Source: Theristus sp. LFF4_11 (Eukaryota > Nematoda > Chromadorea > Monhysterida > Xyalidae). Taken from it: a stretch of DNA of 64,000 bases. Every line of letters begins with the position of its first letter. Position 1 is the first letter of the stretch. The notes under the pieces are model-generated. The model worked only from the letters and a program-made list of their open reading frames with translations, did no database searches and was not told the origin of the DNA. The stretch lies in assembly GCA_030248135.1 (NCBI GenBank), contig JASANC010004355.1, positions 1-64,000 of the forward strand, read 5' to 3'. This document shows, piece by piece, positions 34,088 to 41,560 of the stretch. Both the position numbers and the translations under genes were made by a program.

Positions 34088-34444
34088 ATGGCTTATTCTT
34101 GCTATTTAGTGAAACCCGAACAAATCAAGCGCATTGCTTCACCAGTTCACTGTAATCACTTTATGCACCATATAACCGTAGATTTTGGTATTCCTAATAA
34201 TTCCCCTTTACCTTCCAATCCCAATAATGTCCAAGTTATCGGTGTTGCTTCTGACGATAAAGCGCAAGCTTTAGTTGTTTCAGTTGATGGTAAAAAAGAA
34301 CGGTCTAATGGACAGGTATTTCATATCACAGTTTCTACTGCTGATAATGTAAAGCCCGTCTATTCTAATCGCCTGTTGGAATCTGGATATACCCCCATTA
34401 ATCCAATTAACATTGATGTAGAACCATCGTTCGTTAACTGGTAA
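34088..34444 (+). CDS. Small protein with two H-x-T motifs (2H phosphoesterase-like)
   Basis: ATG 34088 follows AGGAC; the longer frame from 33935 lacks a ribosome site and crosses leader A. The 118-residue product holds M-H-H-I-T-V-D-F near residue 27 and V-F-H-I-T-V-S near 79, each an H-h-T-h motif. Two such motifs define 2H phosphoesterases (LigT, CNPase and the phage anti-CBASS protein Acb1). The product is shorter than most, and fold assignment rests on the motifs alone. Possible roles are RNA end processing or breakdown of cyclic oligonucleotide signals. Confidence 0.45.
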   Translation: MAYSCYLVKPEQIKRIASPVHCNHFMHHITVDFGIPNNSPLPSNPNNVQVIGVASDDKAQALVVSVDGKKERSNGQVFHITVSTADNVKPVYSNRLLESGYTPINPINIDVEPSFVNW

Positions 34445-34460
34445 TCGCAAGATTATTTAA

Positions 34461-34526
34461 ACCCATCAGGGACAAAACATTGTCCTTATGGGCTAGTGAT
34501 TTGTCCTTTTTCTTTGAGGAATTGTT
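34461..34526 (+). promoter_or_regulatory. Leader RNA B before the 34527 gene
   Basis: CCCAT (34462-34466)/ATGGG (34488-34492) encloses GGACAA (34470-34475)/TTGTCC (34480-34485). The same GGACAAA can pair instead with TTTGTCC (34500-34506). TCCTT (34504-34508) can pair, with one wobble, with the GAGGA ribosome site (34516-34520). The start shares AAACCC-TCA-GGGA with leaders A, C and D. Confidence 0.55.
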
Positions 34527-34757
34527 ATGCAAATCACTCGAAAACAATATGACTTACTCCTTGGTTTCTATGCTCATTGTTATTGTGTCTACCACGAAAA
34601 AGTGAAAGCTTGTTTCGATTTTTGGGCCGCACAATTAGATGATGCAAACATACCTTGGACTATACAGAACAATGTTTCTGTTACCGCTGAAGATAAGGGC
34701 TCTAATGCACTCTATCTATCAACACATTTAAAGAACAAAGGTGTAGAAATACACTAA
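34527..34757 (+). CDS. Hypothetical protein, 76 residues
   Basis: Second member of the leader-RNA gene set, with GAGGAATTGTT before the ATG. Aromatic-rich helical start (Y-D-L-L-L-G-F-Y-A-H-C-Y-C-V-Y) and a strand-rich end. No family recognised. Confidence 0.6.
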   Translation: MQITRKQYDLLLGFYAHCYCVYHEKVKACFDFWAAQLDDANIPWTIQNNVSVTAEDKGSNALYLSTHLKNKGVEIH

Positions 34758-34762
34758 TGGAA

Positions 34763-34852
34763 AGACTCATTGAGTCTACACCCAATAAGGGCAAAACATT
34801 GTCCTTGCTGGGCGTGTTTTGCTCTTCAATTTTTGATTAAGAGAAAAACACG
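34763..34852 (+). promoter_or_regulatory. Leader RNA C: strongest three-state leader
   Basis: GGGCAAAAC (34789-34797) can pair over 9 bp with GTTTTGCTC (34816-34824). GTTTTGCTCTT (34816-34826) can instead pair with AAGAGAAAAAC (34839-34849), 10 bp with one mismatch, covering the ribosome site. A third state is the local hairpin GGGCAA/TTGTCC (34789-34804) inside CCCA/TGGG (34781-34812). An extra AGACTC/GAGTCT hairpin stands at 34763-34777. Confidence 0.7.
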
Positions 34853-35113
34853 ATGTGTAAAGAATTACATTTATTAAAAGGCGTCTCTTTTCTTGAAAAA
34901 GAAAATATGATGCTTTGCATAGACCAGTTCGGAAATGAGTTAGCACTTGCCAAAGAAGGTGAGCCTGACTATGCCGATTGGGGTGCCTATAACTTCATTG
35001 ATGTTAAAGGTACCACCGAGGTAACTACACCCCTTAATTTTGTCTGGAAGATTGAAGAATTACCCAGCAATTACAGCGGTGAGTTATCAGTGGGCATGCA
35101 AAACTTTTATTAA
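34853..35113 (+). CDS. Hypothetical protein, 86 residues
   Basis: Third gene of the set. Acidic and strand-rich with two Cys and W-G-A-Y-N-F-I-D-V-K near residue 42. The ribosome site AAGAGAAA is inside leader C. No family recognised. Confidence 0.6.
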   Translation: MCKELHLLKGVSFLEKENMMLCIDQFGNELALAKEGEPDYADWGAYNFIDVKGTTEVTTPLNFVWKIEELPSNYSGELSVGMQNFY

Positions 35114-35140
35114 AACGTTGTTCAGTTAGTTAGTTATTAA

Positions 35141-35207
35141 AACCCGTCAGGGAGCACACCTGACCGGTGTCTCCTTTGGCTTATTTTTTTTGCTGTAGGA
35201 GGCAAAT
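35141..35207 (+). promoter_or_regulatory. Leader RNA D before the 35208 gene
   Basis: GTCAGG (35146-35151)/CCTGAC (35159-35164) is the local hairpin. The loop segment GGAGCACACC (35151-35160) can pair over 9 bp with GGTGTCTCC (35166-35174). CTCCT (35171-35175) can pair with the AGGAG ribosome site (35197-35201). The last two pairings exclude each other, as in leader C. Confidence 0.65.
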
Positions 35208-35516
35208 ATGAAAAACGATATGCAAGATATTTATGTTGTAGTGCGCGATCAAGTTACAGAAATGAAGATTGACTTTAAAGTCAAAACCAAACTGTTAGAG
35301 AAGTTAGAGGATATGTTTGTGAATGATGCAGATACCAATGCGTATATGCGATTCACAACCTTAGCCAAAATGTACGAATCTACGTTTGTTTCAGAGAAGG
35401 AGCGTTTCTTACTTAATAAATCACTATGTGAGGAGTTAGGTTCGACACCTCTTGAAACTGATACTTCATTTGCTGCGAGAATGATTGAGCGTTTAGCACA
35501 ATTTTCATTGGCATAA
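35208..35516 (+). CDS. Hypothetical protein, 102 residues
   Basis: Fourth gene of the set, with TAGGAGG ribosome site. Soluble, largely helical, rich in Lys/Glu, no Cys motif beyond one C. A terminator follows 5 bases after the stop. No family recognised. Confidence 0.6.
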   Translation: MKNDMQDIYVVVRDQVTEMKIDFKVKTKLLEKLEDMFVNDADTNAYMRFTTLAKMYESTFVSEKERFLLNKSLCEELGSTPLETDTSFAARMIERLAQFSLA

Positions 35517-35521
35517 AGGGC

Positions 35522-35543
35522 AGGTGGCATTTTGCCACCTTTT
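35522..35543 (+). terminator. Rho-independent terminator or attenuator
   Basis: AGGTGGC (35522-35528) pairs with GCCACCT (35534-35540), followed by TTTT. It separates the 35208 gene from the last gene of the set. Confidence 0.7.
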
Positions 35544-35550
35544 ACCCGCT

Positions 35551-35613
35551 GTGAACCTTGAGTTTGGTTCACCACCAAGCGTCTTTACGAGGATGTTAGG
35601 TGGTGAATCAAAC
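35551..35613 (+). promoter_or_regulatory. Leader E: alternative hairpins before the 35635 gene
   Basis: GTGAACC (35551-35557) pairs with GGTTCAC (35566-35572). Alternatively GTTTGGTTCACCACC (35562-35576) pairs with GGTGGTGAATCAAAC (35599-35613), 14 of 15 bases. The two cannot form together. The layout is related in principle to leaders A-D but lacks their AAACCC...GGGA start. Confidence 0.45.
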
Positions 35614-35634
35614 TAACTAACCGAGGTAAACACA

Positions 35635-35817
35635 ATGGAAAACATGCATATCTTTTTATTCAATGAGCAGAAAGTTCTTCTGGCCAACGCTAATGATTAC
35701 ACTGGCGTAAACGTTTCGAAATTTATTGATGAGAATGAAGCATTCACAGCAGTAAGAGAGGCGTTAATTCGTGAAGGTAAAGTGTTGGAGAATGATGAGT
35801 GGACTTGCTTTTCGTAG
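35635..35817 (+). CDS. Hypothetical protein, 60 residues
   Basis: Last gene of the set; CGAGGTAAACACA before the ATG. Small acidic protein with F-L-F-N-E-Q-K-V-L-L at its start. A GGGGT/ACCCC hairpin follows the stop. No family recognised. Confidence 0.55.
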   Translation: MENMHIFLFNEQKVLLANANDYTGVNVSKFIDENEAFTAVREALIREGKVLENDEWTCFS

Positions 35818-35865
35818 ATTCAGTAGGGGTGGTGAAGCTACCCCCTGACTACTCACTAAATTTGA

Positions 35866-36090
35866 TCACTGCGTTTTATTACTTCTGTAAATCTCTAAGT
35901 CTGCTTTGAAGACATAATCCAATCCCAGTTCATGAAAACGGCGCTCTTCTGCATTGGTCGTGATCTTATGACAGGGCTCCAGTGGCTTATTAGCGGCGTG
36001 CGGAATAACCTCTATGTGTACACCATACTCACATGAAGTAACATGGCTAAATAAACATCCCTTGCATGTTCGCTTTTGTGTGAACGCCAT
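35866..36090 (-). CDS. Small Cys protein, 74 residues
   Basis: ATG 36090 with GGGGATT upstream is preferred to a GTG at 36153. The product has C-K-G-C near residue 9, then T-S-C and P-C, a four-Cys set likely to bind zinc or iron-sulfur, and a charged helical end. It lies downstream of the 566-residue zinc-ribbon gene on the same strand. Unknown function. Confidence 0.55.
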   Translation of the reverse strand: MAFTQKRTCKGCLFSHVTSCEYGVHIEVIPHAANKPLEPCHKITTNAEERRFHELGLDYVFKADLEIYRSNKTQ

Positions 36091-36176
36091 AAAGTAATCC
36101 CCATTTATTTCTACAGTAGACGTAATAAGAACCCGACGTGCTCGAATGAACACGTCGATAAGTTATAGAGGTTTAA

Positions 36177-37877
36177 TCAAACTACGCGTAGGATTTTTTC
36201 TTTAAGCGCAGGCAGTTTGGCTTTTGCGTCTGCTATCGCTTTATTCAGCGGAGCCATGATGGCCTTTCTGGCGTTACGATTTTCTTTTCGATAGGTTAAA
36301 CCTTTCCTCAGCCACTTCAATGTCAACGCTACAAAGATGAAGATGAAGATGTTTTCTATGAACAACATATTATTAGAGGCCCAAATAAAAAACGCATTCT
36401 CTCTTACAGCGCCCATCGCCTCGTTGTTGACGGTTTGTGCAGTATGAACAAATTTCGTGGACAAGGTAGACCAACCCCAGTGCAACCCACCAAACACTAA
36501 CAATCTTACTAACCACTTACCAAACGAAGAACGACCCTTGTAGTTTTCAAAAGACGAAGTGCTAAGTTCAATATCTTTCGTTAGGTTATAGGCATATTCA
36601 ATGTTCATCATAGGGTTATCAAGTAAAGCTTTAGATTGAGCGAACATGAACCAATCCCCATCATCTAATAATCCTGTCATTTTTTCAGGGAAGGTATGCT
36701 CTTCAATCCGACCATCGGCCAATCTGACCAGAACAGACCCTTCAATCTTAGATGTCTTGGTCCTTCTCTCGCTACGTTTTTCTTCTGTCTTGTCACCCAT
36801 GTAAACACCATGTTTATAAACCTCATAGGTAGTTATTGTGGATGTCACATTGGTTATGTCATTTACATTCGCAAACGTGTCACGACTTAGCACTCTCCCG
36901 AACATGAAAGATACTTTGACGTCAGCTTCATTGCTTTTCAGCATGGCGTACTTGTGCGTATACCTATCAATATAGTTCAGGGGCATGACTTCCTTGAGAA
37001 TGCCTTCCTCTATGGCTATAACACTGTTTGATGGTTTTTCATCTTGTTGATTCTGCTTGGCGCCACATTTGGGGCAGAATAATGCGTCGTTTGGTATACG
37101 TTGTTCGCAGCCGCCACAAATAACGTCGCTGGGCTCAGGCTGTCTAACTGACAAATGAAAGCCAAGCGTATTCTTCGAAACCTTAATTAGTTTGGCTACT
37201 GCGGCCTTAATTGACTCAAAAGCCCGCTCTCTTTTTTTGTAATCATTGTGCTGCAATAAAGCCTCGATAACGAATACAAGTGCGCCAACACCAAAAGACA
37301 CGAGTAGCCCTATCTTATTAAAATCGAACTGATAAGCGGAAAAGATTGCAGAAATAACAAATGCTGGCAAAAACAAGAATATTTTTTTCTTTGTTTTTGG
37401 AGTGTAAGCATCATTGATAAACGATGTTTGACCATCATCTTTATGGATGATCACTGCACCCGGAGTTCTATCGTTCATTACAATACGGTCAGCATCTGCA
37501 CCTTGAATATCGTGAGTCAGGCTTAAACCTGATATCCAAAAACAGGAGAGGACCGCGCCTTTTTTCAGATTCTGAAATTGGGGCTTTTCAGCGCTCAGGC
37601 TAAAAGAAGACTCTTTGCCATCTTTATCAACAAACTCAACCCACCAAAAGCTCTCCGTAAGGTTGCTGTTACCAGAGTGATAAACACGTTTATAAAGATA
37701 GGTCGACGTAACGCGGCCAGTTACCACCCTTGCGTTCGGATAGTGTTTTCGTAATTCATTGATAGCTGAACGGTCTACTTCATCAATATTTTTGAGTGTG
37801 GGGAGGTCAGTGATTTCCCTTCCAGTAGATGTCCAAAAACGGTCGCCCACATAGGCTTGTTGAACAGCTTCTTGCAT
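36177..37877 (-). CDS. Zinc-ribbon membrane protein, 566 residues
   Basis: An N-terminal soluble strand-rich part (about 1-160) is followed by two close membrane spans (about 165-210). A zinc ribbon C-G-G-C ... C-P-K-C-G-A-K lies near 254-275, a second soluble region follows, and two further spans lie around 450-475 and 490-525 with a basic tail. No enzymatic motif is seen. The layout suggests an inner-membrane regulatory or envelope-stress type protein; no family recognised. Confidence 0.6.
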   Translation of the reverse strand: MQEAVQQAYVGDRFWTSTGREITDLPTLKNIDEVDRSAINELRKHYPNARVVTGRVTSTYLYKRVYHSGNSNLTESFWWVEFVDKDGKESSFSLSAEKPQFQNLKKGAVLSCFWISGLSLTHDIQGADADRIVMNDRTPGAVIIHKDDGQTSFINDAYTPKTKKKIFLFLPAFVISAIFSAYQFDFNKIGLLVSFGVGALVFVIEALLQHNDYKKRERAFESIKAAVAKLIKVSKNTLGFHLSVRQPEPSDVICGGCEQRIPNDALFCPKCGAKQNQQDEKPSNSVIAIEEGILKEVMPLNYIDRYTHKYAMLKSNEADVKVSFMFGRVLSRDTFANVNDITNVTSTITTYEVYKHGVYMGDKTEEKRSERRTKTSKIEGSVLVRLADGRIEEHTFPEKMTGLLDDGDWFMFAQSKALLDNPMMNIEYAYNLTKDIELSTSSFENYKGRSSFGKWLVRLLVFGGLHWGWSTLSTKFVHTAQTVNNEAMGAVRENAFFIWASNNMLFIENIFIFIFVALTLKWLRKGLTYRKENRNARKAIMAPLNKAIADAKAKLPALKEKILRVV

Positions 37878-37970
37878 TTAGAGTCTCCATTTCTAATGTT
37901 TAAATTGTATAACTCAACAACTAATTCTATCGAATACAACATATCTCTCGATGGTTTAAGCCAATAGAAA

Positions 37971-37994
37971 AGTGACTTTAAAAAGAAAGTCACT
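37971..37994 (-). terminator. Terminator-like hairpin on the minus strand
   Basis: AGTGACTTT (37971-37979) and AAAGTCACT (37986-37994) pair perfectly; on the - strand a TTTTC tract follows. It would end transcripts coming from the 38196-41250 operon. The surrounding 318 bases (37878-38195) show no gene. Confidence 0.55.
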
Positions 37995-38195
37995 AGCATT
38001 GGTGAATAGAATGCAAACTATCTTCGGTATTTTTAGCGTAGCACTGTTGTTGAGGGCACAAGACTACTTGAATTAGAAATGAATGAAAAAGCTTTATTTA
38101 TCAGATTTGAAGCATGTCTTTCATAGACGTTGTGGCAAATAGTTTGAGAGAGTTAACGTTCGAGGGAGTGTAAGAACTTCCCCCATGCCATTGTA

Positions 38196-38489
38196 CTAAG
38201 ATGTAGATTTGTTGCGCTTATTCATCACAGACAAACCGATAAATGATAAGACTGATATTGTAAGGGCGTAACAGGCTATATGAAATATCAAAGGGTGAAC
38301 TTCTTCGTGAAGACCGGCTTTCGATGCCATAAATGCGACCAAAGCGGTCATGCCGACTGCACCAGCATCACGAGCGAGTATAATCAAAAGTCTACGCTGT
38401 GACCTTCCAACAATGCATTGCATAAAAAATTGAAAAATTAGATAAACTACCAAGTATGCAAAAATAAGCACGGTAAATGTTAACTCCAC
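38196..38489 (-). CDS. Membrane protein, 97 residues
   Basis: GTG start at 38489 overlaps the end of the upstream gene by 10 bases. Three hydrophobic spans (about 3-24, 38-55, 65-88) with a basic loop G-R-S-Q-R-R. Last gene of the RecT operon. No family recognised. Confidence 0.6.
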   Translation of the reverse strand: MELTFTVLIFAYLVVYLIFQFFMQCIVGRSQRRLLIILARDAGAVGMTALVAFMASKAGLHEEVHPLIFHIACYALTISVLSFIGLSVMNKRNKSTS

Positions 38490-39037
38490 ATGAATTTTGA
38501 TGAATTCGTTTCAATGGCACTTTGAACATCCTCATCAGAGGCATCGGTATCGACAACTACAGCTACTACCGCTCCAGCTCTTTCAGCACTCTTCACAAGA
38601 CACTCCTGTTCGATTTCGCTTACCAAGGTCAAAGACGCTTTGATAATTACGAATGGGGCAGGCATAAGTTTTGTTGTATTCGCAGCATGCTTTTTGAGAA
38701 GTGCATTAAAGTTTTCTTCAAGCGCTTTGGCGTTAGCGATGAAATGCATGCTATCTGAAAAGCTCCCTAAAATAAACGCGCTATGCTTACTATCTAGCGT
38801 ATAGGCATTAAGAGAGTTTTTCTCAACCTTAACGATGATGGCGTTTCGCTTGCTGACCTTTTCTAGCGTATCGAATATGTGCCCGATAACCGCAACAAAG
38901 GGCAAAAAAAGTAATGTGAACGCTACGTTGCTGAGCGGCCCGTAAAGCTATTGGCCACCTAGAAAATGAATATGACCGGTTTCCAGATACGCTAAGAAAG
39001 AGACAATTGCCATAAAATTAAAAAATCGTTTGCTCAT
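38480..39037 (-). pseudogene. Membrane-anchored protein gene with in-frame amber codon
   Basis: ATG 39037 overlaps the DUF2786 stop (ATGA) and has AAGGAG upstream, so it is the natural start. After 29 codons an in-frame TAG (38948-38950) interrupts, and the same frame then runs open to 38480. Read through, the product would be about 185 residues: two N-terminal membrane spans on either side of the stop, then a soluble domain with A-V-V-V-D-T-D-A-S near its end. The lower part may restart weakly at TTG 38905. The lesion could be real, or an error in the sequence. Confidence 0.65.
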
Positions 39038-39759
39038 TGTGACGGCTCCTTTTCTTTTTGGGCCTTTAGTGCTTTTGCGCGTTCACCTTCAACCTGCGGG
39101 TCTAATCCTAATTGCTTACCTTGCTCAACCCCTCGCATATAAGCTGCAATCTCTTCAGAGGAAGCATTTCGCGTGGGTGCTGGCTTATAAGTACCGGTTT
39201 CGCCAAAGTATTCGATAATTTGTGACATCTTAAGCGGAATAAGCGCTGTACCAGTTGATGATACCATCGTTTGCTGACGTTCATTGACGATTAGTGCGCA
39301 TCGGTAATTCACTTGTTGGGCAAATCCCAGTCGAAAGAAGTTTCGCTTTGATGCACCTTTTAGTTTTAGTTGCTTAAGTTGCCTTTCACACGCTTCGACG
39401 AAATATTCGAATGTGAGCTTGGCCACAATGGTGTCTGCTTTGAAACCTTGGAATACAAACGACATATTTGTGTCGTAGATACCGCGCTGACGTAGCACTC
39501 GACAATCATTAAGTGAAGAAGAGGCAGAGGCAAGTGCAACCATCCACTTTGGTGAGCGAGAGCCATTGAGTTCGTATTGAAGCTCAAGAAACTGGCTGCC
39601 TTTGGCGGCTTCAATGTCAGAGACTTCAAGCTGGTGCTTGTCCATTAAGGCCCTTGCTCGTCTGGCAGCGATCATCGCTTCATTAGGTGAAGAAGAGTCA
39701 TTAGCCATCGCCAGCAGCTTGCTAATTTTCTCAATGATTCTATCCATGTTGTCTGACAT
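39034..39759 (-). CDS. DUF2786 protein, 241 residues
   Basis: The N-terminus carries the DUF2786 signature: I-S-K-L-L-A-M-A-N-D-x-S-S-P-N-E-A-M-I-A then R-A-R-A-L-M-D-K-H. The rest is helical with a basic Lys-rich middle and a charged tail. Its start overlaps the nuclease-fold gene by 20 bases. The family is common in phages and plasmids but its function is unknown to me; the RecT neighbour suggests DNA metabolism. Confidence 0.75.
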   Translation of the reverse strand: MSDNMDRIIEKISKLLAMANDSSSPNEAMIAARRARALMDKHQLEVSDIEAAKGSQFLELQYELNGSRSPKWMVALASASSSLNDCRVLRQRGIYDTNMSFVFQGFKADTIVAKLTFEYFVEACERQLKQLKLKGASKRNFFRLGFAQQVNYRCALIVNERQQTMVSSTGTALIPLKMSQIIEYFGETGTYKPAPTRNASSEEIAAYMRGVEQGKQLGLDPQVEGERAKALKAQKEKEPSQ

Positions 39760-40378
39760 CTACTTTATGCTCCAGTGCTGTTTCACTATGTACTTCAAAG
39801 TAACACTTACCTTTAGTGCGCAAGGTTACAGTAAATAACGGGCGATGAGAAAGGATTCGGTTCAAGTCACCTAAGAACTTGTCGAGTCCGTCGTAGACAT
39901 CCCTGACTGTCACGCGGTGTACTAACCAACCATTTTGTAGGGCGAAGGATTGCTTCTGCCGGTCACGGTTAAACGATTCTTTGTCTCTGTGAGGTCCAAA
40001 CCCATCACTCTCAATGAAGACTTTCCATGGTAGTAAGGCAAAGTCATACCGAAACGCAATTTCATGGCCCGGTAAAATGACCTCGGATGCATGTTTACCG
40101 CCTTCGCTGTATCGACCAAACTCGATGTCTAAAAGTGCATGGATTTTGACAAAGGGATCAGGGGAAGGGTAGTGACAGAACCTATGGCCGTGCTCTGTGA
40201 CGCCGTGCTTATCTTTACTTTTTTTGCTGGTGGATTTTAGCCCTCCATCGATACGCTTTGCCGCAGGTGGTGAGGGCATCTTGCCGCTCACCGATGAACT
40301 TTTATCCATGTGTTTGCGAATTTGGGACTGCGCGTGCTTGCCTAGCTTGCTAATGTCCTGCTCAGATACAATACGCAT
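39740..40378 (-). CDS. Endonuclease-fold (DUF559/Vsr-like) protein, 212 residues
   Basis: The core reads Y-D-F-A-L-L-P-W-K-V-F-I-E-S-D-G-F near residues 108-124, then R-D-R-Q-K-Q-S-F-A-L-Q-N-G-W-L-V-H-R-V-T. D, E-x-D and the later strand match PD-(D/E)xK/Vsr-type nucleases such as DUF559. The Lys-rich N-terminal 60 residues look disordered. It starts 2 bases after the RecT stop, so it may be the nuclease partner of RecT, replacing the usual RecE/Exo. Confidence 0.6.
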   Translation of the reverse strand: MRIVSEQDISKLGKHAQSQIRKHMDKSSSVSGKMPSPPAAKRIDGGLKSTSKKSKDKHGVTEHGHRFCHYPSPDPFVKIHALLDIEFGRYSEGGKHASEVILPGHEIAFRYDFALLPWKVFIESDGFGPHRDKESFNRDRQKQSFALQNGWLVHRVTVRDVYDGLDKFLGDLNRILSHRPLFTVTLRTKGKCYFEVHSETALEHKVDVRQHG

Positions 40379-40380
40379 GG

Positions 40381-41250
40381 TTACGCTTGTTTACCTAAAG
40401 CTGACATAGAACGACGTTTTCGAGGTTGTGGTGCTTGCTCTTGCTCCTTTTCAGGTTCAATTTTATCAGCTTTTGCTTGTTCAGCCTTTTTGTTGACAGG
40501 GTTATTGGGAAACTCAGTCGCAGATAGTTCCTGCTCGTGATCTAATAAGCCAGCCAAAAGGCGTGTGTTGTTACCAAAACGAACCCAGTTTTTTGCTTCC
40601 TTGCGCACGGCTGTTTTACATGCCATTTGCATAAAGAAGTTATCCCAATAGGTCGAATCAGCCATTGCCCTAATTTGATAAATCTCTCTTATGTCAACGA
40701 TAGAGGAGGTTTTAACACCACTACTAAATTCTGTAGCGCAAAAGGCACCAACAATATCACCTCGCCCTTCTCGCAATGCTGCCAAGCCAAATTCATGCTC
40801 TACAGCTTGCGTACCGTCTTCACGCGTAAATACACGAAACTTGTCATCATTGGCGTGAACAGTACTTGCCGTGGTGACTTTAATTGAATCAGAAAGCACA
40901 GCGAGGCGTATGAGGCCGTTGTAGCTCGAAAAGATGTGAAACCCTTCCTTTGACATGGTGACATACGAAAACATCATCCCAGACTCTTTGACCAACGATA
41001 ATCCATGCTTTGCGACATCAAGGAATGCTGATGTTAAACGGTTAGCGTCAATTAGGTGATGAGGCTTTACGAAATTGTTTTTCATTAGCTCGTTTAAAAA
41101 AGCTGTCAGCTCTTGGCTAAAATCTTTAGTAAGGCCGGTACCATGTTGTTCCTGAATAAGGCTATTAAAATCCGCTTCACGTTTTGCAATGAAAGTTTTT
41201 GCTTTCTTTAGGATGTTAAATTTCTCAGTCATGGTGGATTCGTTAGACAT
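40381..41250 (-). CDS. RecT-family single-strand annealing protein
   Basis: ATG 41250 with GGAGAGG upstream is preferred to longer in-frame starts. The 289-residue product matches RecT: helical N-terminus, then F-S-S-Y-N-G-L-I-R-L-A near residue 107, V-H-A-N-D-x-F near 129, E-G-R-G-D-I-V-G-A-F near 163, and W-D-N-F-F-M-Q-M-A-C-K-T near 208, ending in a Pro/Lys-rich tail. RecT anneals complementary single strands during phage or plasmid recombination. Similar modules occur in SXT-type ICEs (Bet/Exo) and promote exchange of cargo. Confidence 0.85.
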   Translation of the reverse strand: MSNESTMTEKFNILKKAKTFIAKREADFNSLIQEQHGTGLTKDFSQELTAFLNELMKNNFVKPHHLIDANRLTSAFLDVAKHGLSLVKESGMMFSYVTMSKEGFHIFSSYNGLIRLAVLSDSIKVTTASTVHANDDKFRVFTREDGTQAVEHEFGLAALREGRGDIVGAFCATEFSSGVKTSSIVDIREIYQIRAMADSTYWDNFFMQMACKTAVRKEAKNWVRFGNNTRLLAGLLDHEQELSATEFPNNPVNKKAEQAKADKIEPEKEQEQAPQPRKRRSMSALGKQA

Positions 41251-41560
41251 TATCCTCTCCGCGATATGTGATGTAACTGTTCTATAGACACATCGTCTCA
41301 CGGTAATTTGTAGGGCAACCCCCATTACGCAGTTAAACCAGACTCTTTCGAAGACAAAGTTTATGGAGCTAGGTATCATACCCATGTCCACGGAAGACAT
41401 CGCTTAATCACATCACCATGTCCATCAAAGAAGGTGCTTGTATAAAAAGCTTTGTCTCTGGAAGAACCAAGTAAAATTCGATACTTGCATTAGCGAGGCT
41501 TGCCACCTCCGTCTATGGGGTATGATAAAAATATTGGAAACATCAAAGTTTAGGGATGCA

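Noticed and set aside
38480..38905. MreB/actin-like domain in the amber-interrupted gene
   Set aside because: A short A-P-x-V-I stretch and A-G-A segment recall actin-like proteins, but the nucleotide-binding motifs are absent.
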